Positions 18,457-27,265 are shown, counted from the first letter of the stretch. The stretch: 64,000 nt of DNA from Lacticaseibacillus mingshuiensis (GCF_016861785.1 NZ_BOLS01000007.1:62001-126000), one strand, 5' to 3'. Notes: generated by a model not told the origin, from the letters alone. A program made the numbers and translations.

Positions 18457-18987
18457 TTACTTGAGCACTTCATAGGTCAGGGTGACGAACTGGTCGTTTT
18501 GCTTGGCGTTGAGCAACTTGAGCGGAATGTCGGTCAGGTTGCTTGCGACCAAGCTGACACCGTCGCCCAGCAGCACTGGCGCGATCGTGATGATCAGCTT
18601 ATCGATCAATTTTTCCTTGAGCAAGTCGGTGAAGATATCCGCCCCGCCGACGAGCCAGATGCCCTTCCCCTTTTTTTCCTTCAATTGCCGGACGAATTGC
18701 GGGATGTTGCCCGCGACCACGGTGGTCGGATCGTCGGTATCATGCAGGGTGGTCGAAAAGACATAGCTCTCTTTATCGCTGTATGGGTAGGTGCCTGCAA
18801 GATGCAGCTTCCGCTGATACGTCATGCGGCCCATCAATACAGTGTCGATGCTGCTATAAAAATCCTGATACGCAGCGTCTTGGGCACTGGAGTCGAACTT
18901 ACTGAGGAACCCGGTGCCGCCGTCCTTTTCGGCGATGAAGCCGTCGAGACTTTCGGCCAAGTACAAGATCACTTGTCGTTCTGCCAT
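18457..18987 (-). CDS. dihydrofolate reductase/RibD C-terminal family protein
   Basis: 176 residues with the DHFR-like fold of the RibD C-terminal family: VILYLAESLDGFIAEKDG at the N-terminus, DTVLMGRMTYQ, and GIWLVGGADIF as the nucleotide-binding segment. Similar to YyaP/YwjB-type reductases; substrate unknown, NADPH use likely. ATG 18987 has GAGGG about eight bases upstream; a GTG three codons earlier is too close to that site. Confidence 0.9.
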   Translation of the reverse strand: MAERQVILYLAESLDGFIAEKDGGTGFLSKFDSSAQDAAYQDFYSSIDTVLMGRMTYQRKLHLAGTYPYSDKESYVFSTTLHDTDDPTTVVAGNIPQFVRQLKEKKGKGIWLVGGADIFTDLLKEKLIDKLIITIAPVLLGDGVSLVASNLTDIPLKLLNAKQNDQFVTLTYEVLK

Positions 18988-19216
18988 AAATGCCACCCTC
19001 TTCTTTCTTGATACGTTCAGTATAGCACAAAAGAAAGCGCATTCACTAGGGGCGCGGGAAAAAGGGCATGCGTCAGTGGGTTTACTTCACGCCGCCTGGG
19101 GTGACTGGGCATTTTTCAGTCAGCGAGCCCCTTCGGAGTGAATTTGGGCATTTATTGTTGAGGCTGGTAACCTGAGTTCTTCGTCGCTCTGTTGCTTCTA
19201 TTAAAGTGCCTACCGC

Positions 19217-20398
19217 TCACAATTTTTCCTCAAATCCCTCCATTGGCGCCAGGCGGGCTTGGTAGTCTGTTGGCTTGGCGGCGTCTGTCGTGAAGTGCAT
19301 GACGGACTTGAAGGCGGTGCTCAGGTAGACTTGCATGACGGGCGGAATCGCGAGGCGGGTCATGTCCGCCGGAGACAGGGTGGTGCGGATGCTGGCGGCG
19401 TCTCCGCGCTCGACTTTTTGTACCCAGTTGGGCTCACGCAGAAGCTCGCGGCCCAGCACGGCGAAATCGGCACCGGTTCTCAGCGCATCATCAGCGTCCT
19501 CGGGCTGCTCGATCGCGCCGACGCCCAGCAGTGGCAAGTGGCCCTGCGTGATCTCGGTGAAGTGGCGCAGAATCGGCGTGGTATCTGTTTTGTCACTCAG
19601 TGAGGTCCGCTTGTAGCTGCCCATCGACAGATGCAGGTAATCCACCTTGTCGCGAATCTGCTCCGCGAAAAATAGGGAGTCGGCGAGGCGAATGCCCGGG
19701 GTCTCGATTTCCTCTGGTGACAGCCGGTACCCAACGATAAAGGGCTGGGTCGCGGTACTGGCCGCTTTACGCACAGCCGCGATCACGGCGAGGGCAAAAT
19801 GCATGCGGCCGGCGCGATCGCCGCCCCATTGATCGGTGCGCTGGTTGGCGTTCGGCGAGAAAAATTGTTGCAGGAGATACGTATTGGCCCCGTGCAACTC
19901 CACGCCATCAAAGCCGGCCTTGATCGCGCGAGTCGTCGCTTCCCCAAAGGCGGTGATGGTCGTCTCGATCTCCGCTTCGGTCATCGCGCGCGGGGTGTCG
20001 GAGTCGGCTGGATATGAGGCCGCAATGGCGCTGGCGCTGACGGGCTGGGCGCCGCGCAGGACTTTGCGCGTACTTTTCCGGCCGGCGTGAAAGATCTGCA
20101 GAATCGCCTTGGTGCCATTTTGGTGAATGGCGGACGCCACGCGGGCAAGCCCGGGAATCATGTCATCGCTGGCGACGGACAGCTCGCCTTCAAAGCCTTT
20201 GCCCAGCGCAGTCACATTGGCCACCCCGGTGATGATCATCCCAGGTCCGCCGGCACGCGTGGCATAATAATTGACCTCGTCGCTGGTGACCATGCCGTTA
20301 TAGAAGCTGGTCATCGTGGTCATGGGACTCATTACGATGCGATTTTTCACCGTGAGCCCATTCTTAAATTGGTACCCGTTTAGAAAATTGTTAGTCAT
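19217..20398 (-). CDS. NADH:flavin oxidoreductase, old yellow enzyme family
   Basis: FMN-dependent ene-reductase-type barrel of 393 residues. N-terminal NRIVMSPMTTMTSF, active-site region GVELHGANTYLLQQFFSPNANQRTDQWGG, and the C-terminal phosphate-binding FAVLGRELLREPNW are all intact. ATG 20398 follows GGAGG with a short spacer; longer upstream frames extend across the promoter region. It is divergent from an HxlR-family regulator gene 141 bases away, a common arrangement in which the regulator senses electrophiles or oxidants that the reductase removes. That regulatory link is inferred from position. Confidence 0.94.
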   Translation of the reverse strand: MTNNFLNGYQFKNGLTVKNRIVMSPMTTMTSFYNGMVTSDEVNYYATRAGGPGMIITGVANVTALGKGFEGELSVASDDMIPGLARVASAIHQNGTKAILQIFHAGRKSTRKVLRGAQPVSASAIAASYPADSDTPRAMTEAEIETTITAFGEATTRAIKAGFDGVELHGANTYLLQQFFSPNANQRTDQWGGDRAGRMHFALAVIAAVRKAASTATQPFIVGYRLSPEEIETPGIRLADSLFFAEQIRDKVDYLHLSMGSYKRTSLSDKTDTTPILRHFTEITQGHLPLLGVGAIEQPEDADDALRTGADFAVLGRELLREPNWVQKVERGDAASIRTTLSPADMTRLAIPPVMQVYLSTAFKSVMHFTTDAAKPTDYQARLAPMEGFEEKL

Positions 20399-20454
20399 TT
20401 GACCCTCCATAAACGCGGACTTATTTTTCGTTAGTAACACCGCGATGTTTTCAG

Positions 20455-20512
20455 TATAATGGGAGCAGATAAAAAGGCCAGTACCCACTTTTGAGTCGGA
20501 TACCCACCTTTT
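20455..20512. promoter_or_regulatory. hxlR promoter and candidate operator
   Basis: A perfect TATAAT at 20455-20460 faces the hxlR gene. Downstream lie two direct repeats, TACCCACTTTT at 20482-20492 and TACCCACCTTTT at 20501-20512, 19 bases apart. They suit autorepression by a dimeric HxlR protein and could also control the divergent reductase. Confidence 0.55.
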
Positions 20513-20539
20513 GGAAAGAAATGGGACGCGGAGGCGAAC

Positions 20540-20911
20540 ATGACAACTTATCATATGGGCATCGAAGCAACACTTGCGGTGATCGGCGGCAAATGGAAGC
20601 CGCTGATTCTATGTTTTCTGGGCACCGGCGCCAAACGCCCTGGCGAGTTGCGCCGGCAGATGGCGCCAATTACAGAGAAGATGTTGACGCAGCAATTGCG
20701 CGAGCTCGCGCGCGATGGCATCATTTCGCGGACGGTTTTTCCGCAGGTTCCGCCGAAAGTCGAATATGCGTTGACCGAGCGGGGCAAAAGTCTGCGGGAA
20801 GTCCTGATCGCGATGTCCAAATGGGGCGAAAACGCGATCGCGGCGCGGCAGGCGGCGGGGGAAGCAGTGACCTTGCAGCACCCGGACCACAACGGCTACC
20901 TGCAGTATTGA
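20540..20911 (+). CDS. HxlR family transcriptional regulator
   Basis: Winged-helix regulator of 123 residues. IEATLAVIGGKWKPLILCFLGTGAKRPGEL is the typical HxlR N-terminus, followed by ITEKMLTQQLRELARDGIISR (recognition helix) and VEYALTERGKSL (wing). One cysteine at about position 25 could be a thiol sensor as in other HxlR/YodB-type proteins. The start is set by GGAGG five bases upstream. Only three bases separate its stop from that of the convergent PEBP-family gene. Confidence 0.93.
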   Translation: MTTYHMGIEATLAVIGGKWKPLILCFLGTGAKRPGELRRQMAPITEKMLTQQLRELARDGIISRTVFPQVPPKVEYALTERGKSLREVLIAMSKWGENAIAARQAAGEAVTLQHPDHNGYLQY

Positions 20912-20914
20912 CGC

Positions 20915-21424
20915 TCAGTTGCGAGACGGGATGTCGCGGGTCGCGGTGGCCAAAATGTGGCCCTGCATCGCGTGGCGCAGCTCGTTGAACCAAAAGCCGG
21001 TGGTCAGCGGCAATGCGGTGTCCAGCGCGAACACGATCAGCGTGTAATCGTGCACCTTGTCTGGGGGCTGTGGACCCACGTAGCCGATCTTGATCTTGTC
21101 ATCCGGGTTGTTGACTAGGTGGCCGGCGTTTGAGTTGCGGCCATTGATCAGCGCGATCTCACCGCTGCGACTGGCGTTTTCCGGCAAGGTCGTTTGCGCG
21201 GCGGAAATGTTGGCCGCGGTCCAGTGGATCCATGGAAAACCGGAGACCGGTACGGCATCAAAATCGATCAGAAGCAGCGCAAACGTTTTGGCGTCTGCCG
21301 GGGCGTCTTCGATGGTGAACGGAAAACTGGTGATCGGGTGGGCCGCATACAGGTCGGCGCCGGTCGCGTGTTTGCCATAGCGGTCCGGTAACAATCCATT
21401 TTCTAATGCAATGTTTATCTTCAT
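20915..21424 (-). CDS. YbhB/YbcL family (PEBP-like) protein
   Basis: 169-residue cytoplasmic protein of the phosphatidylethanolamine-binding/Raf-kinase-inhibitor-like family: FALLLIDFDAVPVSGFPWIHWTAANI and YVGPQPPDKVHDYTLIVFAL carry the ligand-site signatures (DxDAP-like and GPxPP). The ligand in bacteria is unknown. ATG 21424 has a GAAGGGA ribosome site. Convergent with hxlR. Confidence 0.9.
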   Translation of the reverse strand: MKINIALENGLLPDRYGKHATGADLYAAHPITSFPFTIEDAPADAKTFALLLIDFDAVPVSGFPWIHWTAANISAAQTTLPENASRSGEIALINGRNSNAGHLVNNPDDKIKIGYVGPQPPDKVHDYTLIVFALDTALPLTTGFWFNELRHAMQGHILATATRDIPSRN

Positions 21425-21504
21425 TTATTGTGCTTCCCTTCTTGAAACGGTACCCTTATTATACCGCAGCAAAACCGCTGCCACCCACAGTCAGGAGGGT
21501 CATC

Positions 21505-22281
21505 ATGTACTATGACCAGCATGTGCACACCTATTTTTCCTTCGACTCGCAGGCGCCATTCGAGGGCTACTTGCACCAGAGCCAGGCGCCGCTTGTTACC
21601 ACTGACCATCTCGAAATGGCCAATCCCGATGATGCGGGGCACAACGATCTGCCGGATCAATTGGCCTATCAACAAAAGCGCGCCGAGCTGCGTGGGGCGT
21701 TTCCAAACCGCATTCTGACGGGCGTCGAGTGCGGATACTATGCACCTTGCCTCAAAGAGACGTATGATTACCTGCGGCGCGCCGACTACGATCTGGTGCT
21801 GTTGTCATTTCATCACGATGGGCACCATGATTTCCAGGATGATTATTTTAAGTCCGTGCCCAAGCGCGCCCATGTGGAAAATTATTACCAGCTGATGGCC
21901 GCCGGGGTGGCCGAATTCGAAGGCGCGGATGTGCTGGCCCATTTTGATTATGGGTTGCGCGTGCTGGATGTGACACCGGCGGAGCTGACCGCCTGGGTGA
22001 AACCGCAATTGATGGCGATCTTTCGCATGGCGGTGGCCAAACACCTCGCCTTTGAGGTCAACACCAAGTCGATGTTTTTATGGGGCAATGAGGCGCTGTA
22101 TGAAACGGCGCTGCCGTGGTATCAAGAAGCTGGCGGGACGCTGTTCACGCTTGGGTCGGACGCCCACAGCAATGATAAGTATGAGATGGATTTTGACCGG
22201 GCCAAGGCGTTTTTGCACCGGCATGGCGTGACGCAATTGGCCACGTACCAGCAGCACACGCCGCATCTGGTCGATTTTTAG
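21505..22281 (+). CDS. PHP-domain histidinol-phosphatase family protein
   Basis: 258 residues with a PHP metal-dependent phosphoesterase domain: DQHVHTYFSFDS, TTDHLEM, GVECGYY, LLSFHHDG, VLAHFDYG and TLGSDAHSNDKY supply the metal ligands. Closest to the HisJ/HisK-type phosphatases, but no other his gene is nearby, so the physiological substrate is uncertain. ATG 21505 follows AGGAGGG with a five-base spacer. The next gene starts nine bases after its stop, with its own GGAGGAA. Confidence 0.9.
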   Translation: MYYDQHVHTYFSFDSQAPFEGYLHQSQAPLVTTDHLEMANPDDAGHNDLPDQLAYQQKRAELRGAFPNRILTGVECGYYAPCLKETYDYLRRADYDLVLLSFHHDGHHDFQDDYFKSVPKRAHVENYYQLMAAGVAEFEGADVLAHFDYGLRVLDVTPAELTAWVKPQLMAIFRMAVAKHLAFEVNTKSMFLWGNEALYETALPWYQEAGGTLFTLGSDAHSNDKYEMDFDRAKAFLHRHGVTQLATYQQHTPHLVDF

Positions 22282-22290
22282 GAGGAAGCT

Positions 22291-23241
22291 ATGGCAGAGA
22301 TCGAGAATCCGCAACTACAGGAACTGTTTGACGAGGTGCAAAAAGGGTATGCGATGCCGATTCATGTCGAGATCGCCGGCCCGGCTAGCGGTGTGTTGAC
22401 GCATGACCAATCGCACCAAAAACTGGAAGCTGATGGCAGTGTGACCGTCCAGATCACCGACACGACCGCGGTGGATTACACGCTGAGCCATGAGCTCTTG
22501 CACATGTATTTCACTACCCAAGATGTGCCACTGCCGCAATATCAATTATTGACAGGCGACCCGAGCCTCGACCGCCAATTTTACGCGACGTCGACGGCGC
22601 TGTACGATGCCGCGATGCATGTGCTGGTCACCGGCTGGCAACGCGACCACGGGCTGATCACGGAAGAAGTCGAGGCCCAGGTTCAGGCCGGGTTTGATCA
22701 GCTGACGCCAAAAGAGTCCCCGGAAACGGAAAATTTGGTGGTCTTTCGCATTATGTCCCTGCTGGATCTCATGGTCTTTCGCCAGGGCGGGTCGGCCGCG
22801 GACCAAGATCGGTGGCGTACCGATTTTCCAGAGACGGCGCCGCTTGCCTTTGGGTTGTTTGGCGTGATCATGGATAAGCCGCTGGATGCGCCGACGCGGG
22901 TGCGGCGGACGGTCGTGAATTTGTTCAAGATGTTCGAGGAGATCGTCCAGCAGCTGGGCTACGAACCGCCGGCGAACACGGAATTTGTGTCTCTGCCGCC
23001 GATTTTGTCGCCCCGGCAGTTGCGGCTGTCTTTGAATCAGCTGTTTGATCTGAAGCACAGCGATTTCCGCAACCGCGAGACGAAGCACCGGGGGTATGTT
23101 GCGCTGGGCAAGGGCGACGACCAAAACGCGTTCGTTCTGCCGCTTGTCGACCCGAAGCCAGAAGACTTCCGCAAGATGTACCAGCAGCCTTTGGAAGATA
23201 TTTTGAAGAAGTATGATGTGTTGTATGGGGTTCGGAATTAA
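22291..23241 (+). CDS. IpaB/EvcA-family protein with HExxH motif
   Basis: 316-residue soluble protein matching, from memory, the lactobacillar proteins labelled IpaB/EvcA family (shared features: DEVQKGYAMPI near the start, LTHDQS, TLSHELLHMYF). Residues 67-71 read HELLH, a zinc metallopeptidase HExxH motif, so a metal-dependent hydrolase is possible although the family label implies no activity. The gene is coupled with the PHP-domain gene upstream. No signal peptide, so cytoplasmic. Confidence 0.82.
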   Translation: MAEIENPQLQELFDEVQKGYAMPIHVEIAGPASGVLTHDQSHQKLEADGSVTVQITDTTAVDYTLSHELLHMYFTTQDVPLPQYQLLTGDPSLDRQFYATSTALYDAAMHVLVTGWQRDHGLITEEVEAQVQAGFDQLTPKESPETENLVVFRIMSLLDLMVFRQGGSAADQDRWRTDFPETAPLAFGLFGVIMDKPLDAPTRVRRTVVNLFKMFEEIVQQLGYEPPANTEFVSLPPILSPRQLRLSLNQLFDLKHSDFRNRETKHRGYVALGKGDDQNAFVLPLVDPKPEDFRKMYQQPLEDILKKYDVLYGVRN

Positions 23242-23269
23242 ATCTTTGTAGGGCGCCCGGTGGGCTTAC

Positions 23270-23486
23270 GGGTGGGCGGCGGCCAGAAATCGGCTGGCGA
23301 CCGTAGTAGAGCGCCCAAGTGACTTTGAGCCCGCAAAGGTCGCGGTCTCAAAGCTCACTTTCGGTGTAAGCGGCACAGCCGCTAACACCGACGAGGGGGC
23401 TTGATTCGGGCGTTAGGCGTTTACGCCTTACGCCCGGACATGCGAAGCGAGCCGTTTTCGGCCGGAGCCCACCCTACATCCAGCAC
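23270..23486 (-). repeat. 217-bp structured dispersed repeat, copy 1
   Basis: Copy 1 of a 217-bp family, in opposite orientation to the copies at 36255 and 59341. It has terminal inverted repeats (GGGTGGGC... and GGCCGGAGCCCACCC), a GGGCGTTAGGC/GCCTTACGCCC hairpin, a GGTGTAAGCGGC/GCCGCTAACACC hairpin and a TTTGAG.CCGC/GCGG.CTCAAA hairpin. It fills half of a 485-base gap before the sirtuin gene. The remaining 240 bases show no gene. Confidence 0.85.
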
Positions 23487-23726
23487 TGAAGTTATGGAGT
23501 TCGAATCCTGCCATACAGTCATACTTCTGTGGGATATGTTACTCCTGGTTACTGGTACATCTTCCGGCGTTCCGGTTCAAAATGGGCATCGTCTTGCGTC
23601 GTTCCTTTGGCGATTCGATGTGTCTTCGCAGCTTTTGTCTTCAAGCCGAACTTGCCAACTTATTTCTTCCTATCACTTCACTCATGCCGACAAGTCTTGT
23701 TGTATTCACCTAAGGAGGGGCCGTTG

Positions 23727-24428
23727 ATGTTTGATCTTCAAGGGGCGATCGATCAGGCGCAGTTTGTCACGTTTTTGACTGGGGCCGGGGTGTCCACTGC
23801 TTCTGGGATTCCGGATTATCGCAGTAAGGGCGGGCTTTACTCGGATATGGTCAGCCCGGAGTATGCGTTGTCGGCGGATAATCTCAGGGATCATCCGGAT
23901 GATTTTTACCAATGGGTCAAGGCGCATATGTATTATCCGGAAGCGCGGCCGAATATTATTCATGAAAAAATGGCGGCGATCACGAATGCCAAGGGGGCGA
24001 TCGTGACGCAGAATGTGGACGGGCTCCACACGCAAGCGGGCGCGAAAAATGTGGTCGAGTTTCACGGCAACTTGTATCGGCTGCATTGTCAGACTTGTGG
24101 GCAGGCAATCGATTATCAGACCTATCTGGCCAGTGAGTTTCATACGGCGGATGGCGGGGTGATTCGGCCGGATATTGTGTTGTATGGCGAACAGATCGCG
24201 CCCCGAGTGATCGATGCGGCACTTGAAGCGGTGAATGCGGCGGACCTGATCGTGGTGGTCGGGACGAGTTTTCAGGTTTATCCGTTTGCCGGGCTGATTC
24301 AAGGCGTAGATCCGATGACGACCTTGGTTGCGGTGAATCGCGAAGCCATTGATCTGCCGTATGGCGCGCATATGGTGGTCGGGGATGCGGTGAAGGTTTT
24401 TGAGGACCTACAAGTCACGCCGGCATAA
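23727..24428 (+). CDS. NAD-dependent protein deacylase (sirtuin)
   Basis: 233-residue Sir2-family enzyme that removes acyl groups from lysines using NAD+. Motifs: GAGVSTASGIPDYRS (19-33), QNVDGLH (95-101), catalytic His113 in FHGN, and VVGTSFQVYP. The zinc module looks incomplete: one CxxC (CQTC, 121-124) is present, but the expected second Cys pair is replaced by EFHTADGGVIRPD. ATG 23727 is eight bases after a strong AAGGAGG; longer in-frame starts lie in non-coding DNA. Confidence 0.92.
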   Translation: MFDLQGAIDQAQFVTFLTGAGVSTASGIPDYRSKGGLYSDMVSPEYALSADNLRDHPDDFYQWVKAHMYYPEARPNIIHEKMAAITNAKGAIVTQNVDGLHTQAGAKNVVEFHGNLYRLHCQTCGQAIDYQTYLASEFHTADGGVIRPDIVLYGEQIAPRVIDAALEAVNAADLIVVVGTSFQVYPFAGLIQGVDPMTTLVAVNREAIDLPYGAHMVVGDAVKVFEDLQVTPA

Positions 24429-24502
24429 CTCGATTTATCAAAATATGACGGTAAGCGCCGTTATTTTTCTGATATGATTGGTCATACTGTGAGGTGAAGC
24501 GC

Positions 24503-25090
24503 ATGTCCAAGCAACGACTCGAGGCCTTTACTGACGGGGTCATCGCCATTATTATCACGATCATGGTGTTGGAATTACGGCCGCCAGAAAGTGGCCAGCT
24601 CGGCGCGTTATGGGGCGAGCGGTATGTGTTTTTGATCTATGCGATCTCCTTTTTTAACGTGGCCGTTTATTGGAACAATCATCACCATTTATTTCAGATC
24701 GTGAAACGCGTCAGCGGTGGCGTGTTATGGGCGAATATGTTTTTCCTGTTCGGACTGTCCCTGATTCCATTCGTGACATCCTGGGTCGGCGCCAATCATG
24801 TCGCGGATTACGGGCCGGAGATGTCATACGGGATCGTGATTCTCGTGATCGATATCGCGTATTACATCCTGATTCGGACGCTCATCCGGTTGGACCGGCG
24901 GAATCAGGACATCATGAGCCTGGTTGGGCGCGGGTATTACAAGCCGATCGCCTCGATCATTTTGAACGTGATCGCGATCCTTGCGGCGTTCATTTGGCCG
25001 ACGCTCACGATCATCTTGGACATGGTGACGTTGCTGTTGTGGATCAAACCGGAGCGGCGCATCGAGCAACACCTCCAGAAAAATGACTAG
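24503..25090 (+). CDS. TMEM175/DUF1211 family membrane protein
   Basis: 195 residues, about six helices. The N-terminal AFTDGVIAIIITIMVLEL is the filter motif (FTDGVFAI-type) of bacterial TMEM175 proteins, which form K+ leak channels; a NHHHLF segment follows in helix 2-3. ATG 24503 follows GAGGTG with a suitable spacer. A tiny single-helix protein is encoded 14 bases downstream. Confidence 0.9.
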   Translation: MSKQRLEAFTDGVIAIIITIMVLELRPPESGQLGALWGERYVFLIYAISFFNVAVYWNNHHHLFQIVKRVSGGVLWANMFFLFGLSLIPFVTSWVGANHVADYGPEMSYGIVILVIDIAYYILIRTLIRLDRRNQDIMSLVGRGYYKPIASIILNVIAILAAFIWPTLTIILDMVTLLLWIKPERRIEQHLQKND

Positions 25091-25104
25091 GAGGACATTC
25101 GGAT

Positions 25105-25206
25105 ATGGGAACGCCATTCTTGGCAATTTTGATCGTTTTGGCCATCGCAATCGTCGCGCTTGTCGTGACGCTGGTGATGCATCTGAAACGGCGCAAGCAA
25201 CAATAA
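25105..25206 (+). CDS. 33-residue single-helix membrane protein
   Basis: Small protein MGTPFLAILIVLAIAIVALV... ending in a basic HLKRRKQQ tail: one membrane helix, positive-inside C-terminus. AGGAGG at 25089-25094 lies ten bases before the ATG and a terminator follows directly, which supports real translation. Possibly co-transcribed with the TMEM175-like gene. No family recognised. Confidence 0.65.
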   Translation: MGTPFLAILIVLAIAIVALVVTLVMHLKRRKQQ

Positions 25207-25213
25207 GAGACCG

Positions 25214-25242
25214 GCGCATCTTTCGCGAGGTGCGCTTTTTTT
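25214..25242 (+). terminator. terminator after small membrane protein
   Basis: GCGCATCT (25214-25221) pairs with AGGTGCGC (25228-25235), one wobble pair, followed by seven T. Confidence 0.8.
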
Positions 25243-25332
25243 GCTCGCATTTTGCGAGATTTGGCTTAGCGAAAAATCGGGTGGTGACGGATAATTGAGG
25301 GAGCGTTATATTTTCGGAGGAGGACGATCACC

Positions 25333-25746
25333 ATGACCACAACAAAACAAACAAAACCGACTCAGGCAGCCACCCGCTTGGCCGGTATCAATATCATTTC
25401 CGCAGACCCATTGCGGCTCGCGGATTTTTACCAGCGGGTGCTCGGCGCACAGGTCGTGAATGATCCGGCACATGGCGGCCCGGATCGCATTGAGATCTGG
25501 TTTGGCGGGCCCGATGACGGCCATGTATTTATCACGGTCAACCGTGATCCGGCCTTTTCGCCAACGCAGACGCAAGCGTGTCAGGGCTTTGAGCTGCGTG
25601 TCAGCGATGCGAACGCCGAGTACGCGCGCATCACGGCGATGGGCGTCGCAGTGCCCGAAGCGCCGCGTGATCTGCCGTGGGGGTATCGGTATTTTGAGGT
25701 GAAGGACCCGGATGGCAATGGGGTCGATCTGGTGCAGGCGCTGTGA
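25333..25746 (+). CDS. VOC (glyoxalase/bleomycin resistance) family protein
   Basis: 137 residues with a single vicinal-oxygen-chelate module pair: GINIISADPLRLADFYQRVLG at the start and GYRYFEVKDPDGNGVDLVQ at the end. Could be a metal-dependent lyase or a ligand-binding resistance protein; the substrate is unknown. A GGAGGAGG ribosome site precedes the ATG. Monocistronic. Confidence 0.9.
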   Translation: MTTTKQTKPTQAATRLAGINIISADPLRLADFYQRVLGAQVVNDPAHGGPDRIEIWFGGPDDGHVFITVNRDPAFSPTQTQACQGFELRVSDANAEYARITAMGVAVPEAPRDLPWGYRYFEVKDPDGNGVDLVQAL

Positions 25747-25839
25747 GCTGAGTGATTGGGATTTTACCCGAGGCTTCGCCTAGAGGTGGGCGGAGATCTG
25801 GCTATTTTTTCAAAAAGCCCAAGACGCAAAAATCCCTGT

Positions 25840-25982
25840 ACGGGTGCATTAATGTTACTGCAGTGTCGTGGGCCAAATGTCTGGGTCCGAGCAGCTAAGG
25901 TTCCAATCACCTGGTCCAAAGAGCGGACCTGGCGCTTGGAACACTTACCTGTCGGACCCAAGAACGACATTTGGCCCACTTC
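25840..25982 (-). repeat. 143-bp dispersed repeat (family 3), copy 1
   Basis: Terminal inverted repeats GTGGGCCAAATGTC (25868-25881) and GACATTTGGCCCAC (25966-25979). The reverse complement matches 56526-56668 over about 140 bases with few differences, including sequence outside the inverted ends (TAACATTA.TGCAC). No coding frame. Confidence 0.8.
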
Positions 25983-25987
25983 CATAA

Positions 25988-26025
25988 AAATAGCACCCGC
26001 AAGCCGACACTTGCGAGTGCTATTT
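25988..26025 (-). terminator. terminator of msmK-type gene
   Basis: A 16-bp stem with one G-T pair: AAATAGCACCCGCAAG (25988-26003) with 26010-26025. It ends the minus-strand ATPase gene. Confidence 0.8.
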
Positions 26026-26058
26026 GTTTAAGGGGTTTAGCTGGTTTGAAACTCGGAA

Positions 26059-27207
26059 TTAAGCCTTTGCCTGTTCGTCAGTCATGGCTTGTTCTTCTTC
26101 TTCGGTGACGATCGCAGCGGTCGTGTCCTTGTCGAAGAAGTGCGCCTTGTTGATGTCAAAGCCAAGGTCAACCTTGTCGCCAGGGTTGTGGAAGTCACGC
26201 GCGTCAACAGTCGCGGTGAATTCGGTGCCATCTACACGGCTGTACAGCTGGGAAGTTGCACCGAGCAATTCGGAAACAACAACTTCGACGTGAACCGTTG
26301 CGCCAGGCCAGGTCTCGATGAAGGCTTCTTCAGCATGGATGTCTTCTGGACGAATACCGAAGACAACTTCCTTGCCATCGTAGCCGCGATCGTTCAAGAC
26401 TTTTGCACGACCTTCTGGCAGGGTCAGGTTCAAACCGGTGCCATCGGAGATCTTGCCGTCTTTGTAGGTGACGTTGAAGAAGTTCATCGCAGGGGAGCCC
26501 ATGAACCCGGCAACGAATTCGTTGCGAGGGTTGTCATAAACTTCAGCCGGGGTGCCGATCTGCTGGATCTTACCAACAGACATAACAACAACACGGTCCG
26601 CCATGGTCATCGCTTCGATCTGGTCATGGGTAACATAGATCGTGGTGGTGTTCAGACGCTGGTGCAGCTTGGCGATTTCGCTACGCATGGAAACACGGAG
26701 CTTGGCATCCAAGTTAGACAGCGGCTCGTCCATCAGGAAGATAGGTGCATCACGGACGATCGCACGGCCCAGGGCAACACGCTGACGCTGGCCACCAGAC
26801 AAGTCGGCAGGCTTGCGTTCCAGGAATTCGGTCAGGCCCAAGATGTTAGCCGCATAGTCGACCCGCTTCTTGATATCGTCCTTGGCGTATTTACGCAGCT
26901 TCAGACCAAAGGCCATGTTGTCGAACACGGTCATATGCGGATACAGCGCGTAGTTCTGGAAAACCATCGCGATATCGCGGTCCTTTGGTGCAACGTCGTT
27001 CATGATCTTGTCGTTGATCTTCAGTTCGCCTTTGGTAATGTCCTCCAGCCCGGCGATCATACGCAGGGTGGTGGACTTCCCGCAGCCAGAAGGGCCAACG
27101 AAAACGATGAACTCTTTGTCCTTAACGTGAAGGTTGAAGTCCATAACAGCGTAGTCGTCGCCGTCATCGTACTCCTTATAAATGTGCTCGAGATCGATAT
27201 TAACCAT
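26059..27207 (-). CDS. msmK: multiple-sugar ABC transporter ATP-binding protein (MsmK/UgpC type)
   Basis: 382-residue ATPase that energises several carbohydrate ABC importers. Walker A GPSGCGKS, signature LSGGQRQR, Walker B IFLMDEPLSNLD, and the C-terminal OB-like regulatory domain (VVFGIRPEDIHAEEA) typical of MsmK, MalK and UgpC. No permease or binding-protein gene is adjacent, as is usual for a shared orphan MsmK. ATG 27207 follows AGGAGAGC; the long in-frame extension upstream is not protein-like. A CcpA-like site lies about 60 bases upstream. Confidence 0.95.
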   Translation of the reverse strand: MVNIDLEHIYKEYDDGDDYAVMDFNLHVKDKEFIVFVGPSGCGKSTTLRMIAGLEDITKGELKINDKIMNDVAPKDRDIAMVFQNYALYPHMTVFDNMAFGLKLRKYAKDDIKKRVDYAANILGLTEFLERKPADLSGGQRQRVALGRAIVRDAPIFLMDEPLSNLDAKLRVSMRSEIAKLHQRLNTTTIYVTHDQIEAMTMADRVVVMSVGKIQQIGTPAEVYDNPRNEFVAGFMGSPAMNFFNVTYKDGKISDGTGLNLTLPEGRAKVLNDRGYDGKEVVFGIRPEDIHAEEAFIETWPGATVHVEVVVSELLGATSQLYSRVDGTEFTATVDARDFHNPGDKVDLGFDINKAHFFDKDTTAAIVTEEEEQAMTDEQAKA

Positions 27208-27265
27208 GATTAGCTCTCCTAACAAAATTAGAATAGGAACCTTGTTTACATGACTAAGTATACGA

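Noticed and set aside
23485-23525. tRNA T-arm-like sequence GTTCGAATCC
   Set aside because: The flanking bases do not form a T stem of five pairs and no acceptor, D or anticodon arm is present.
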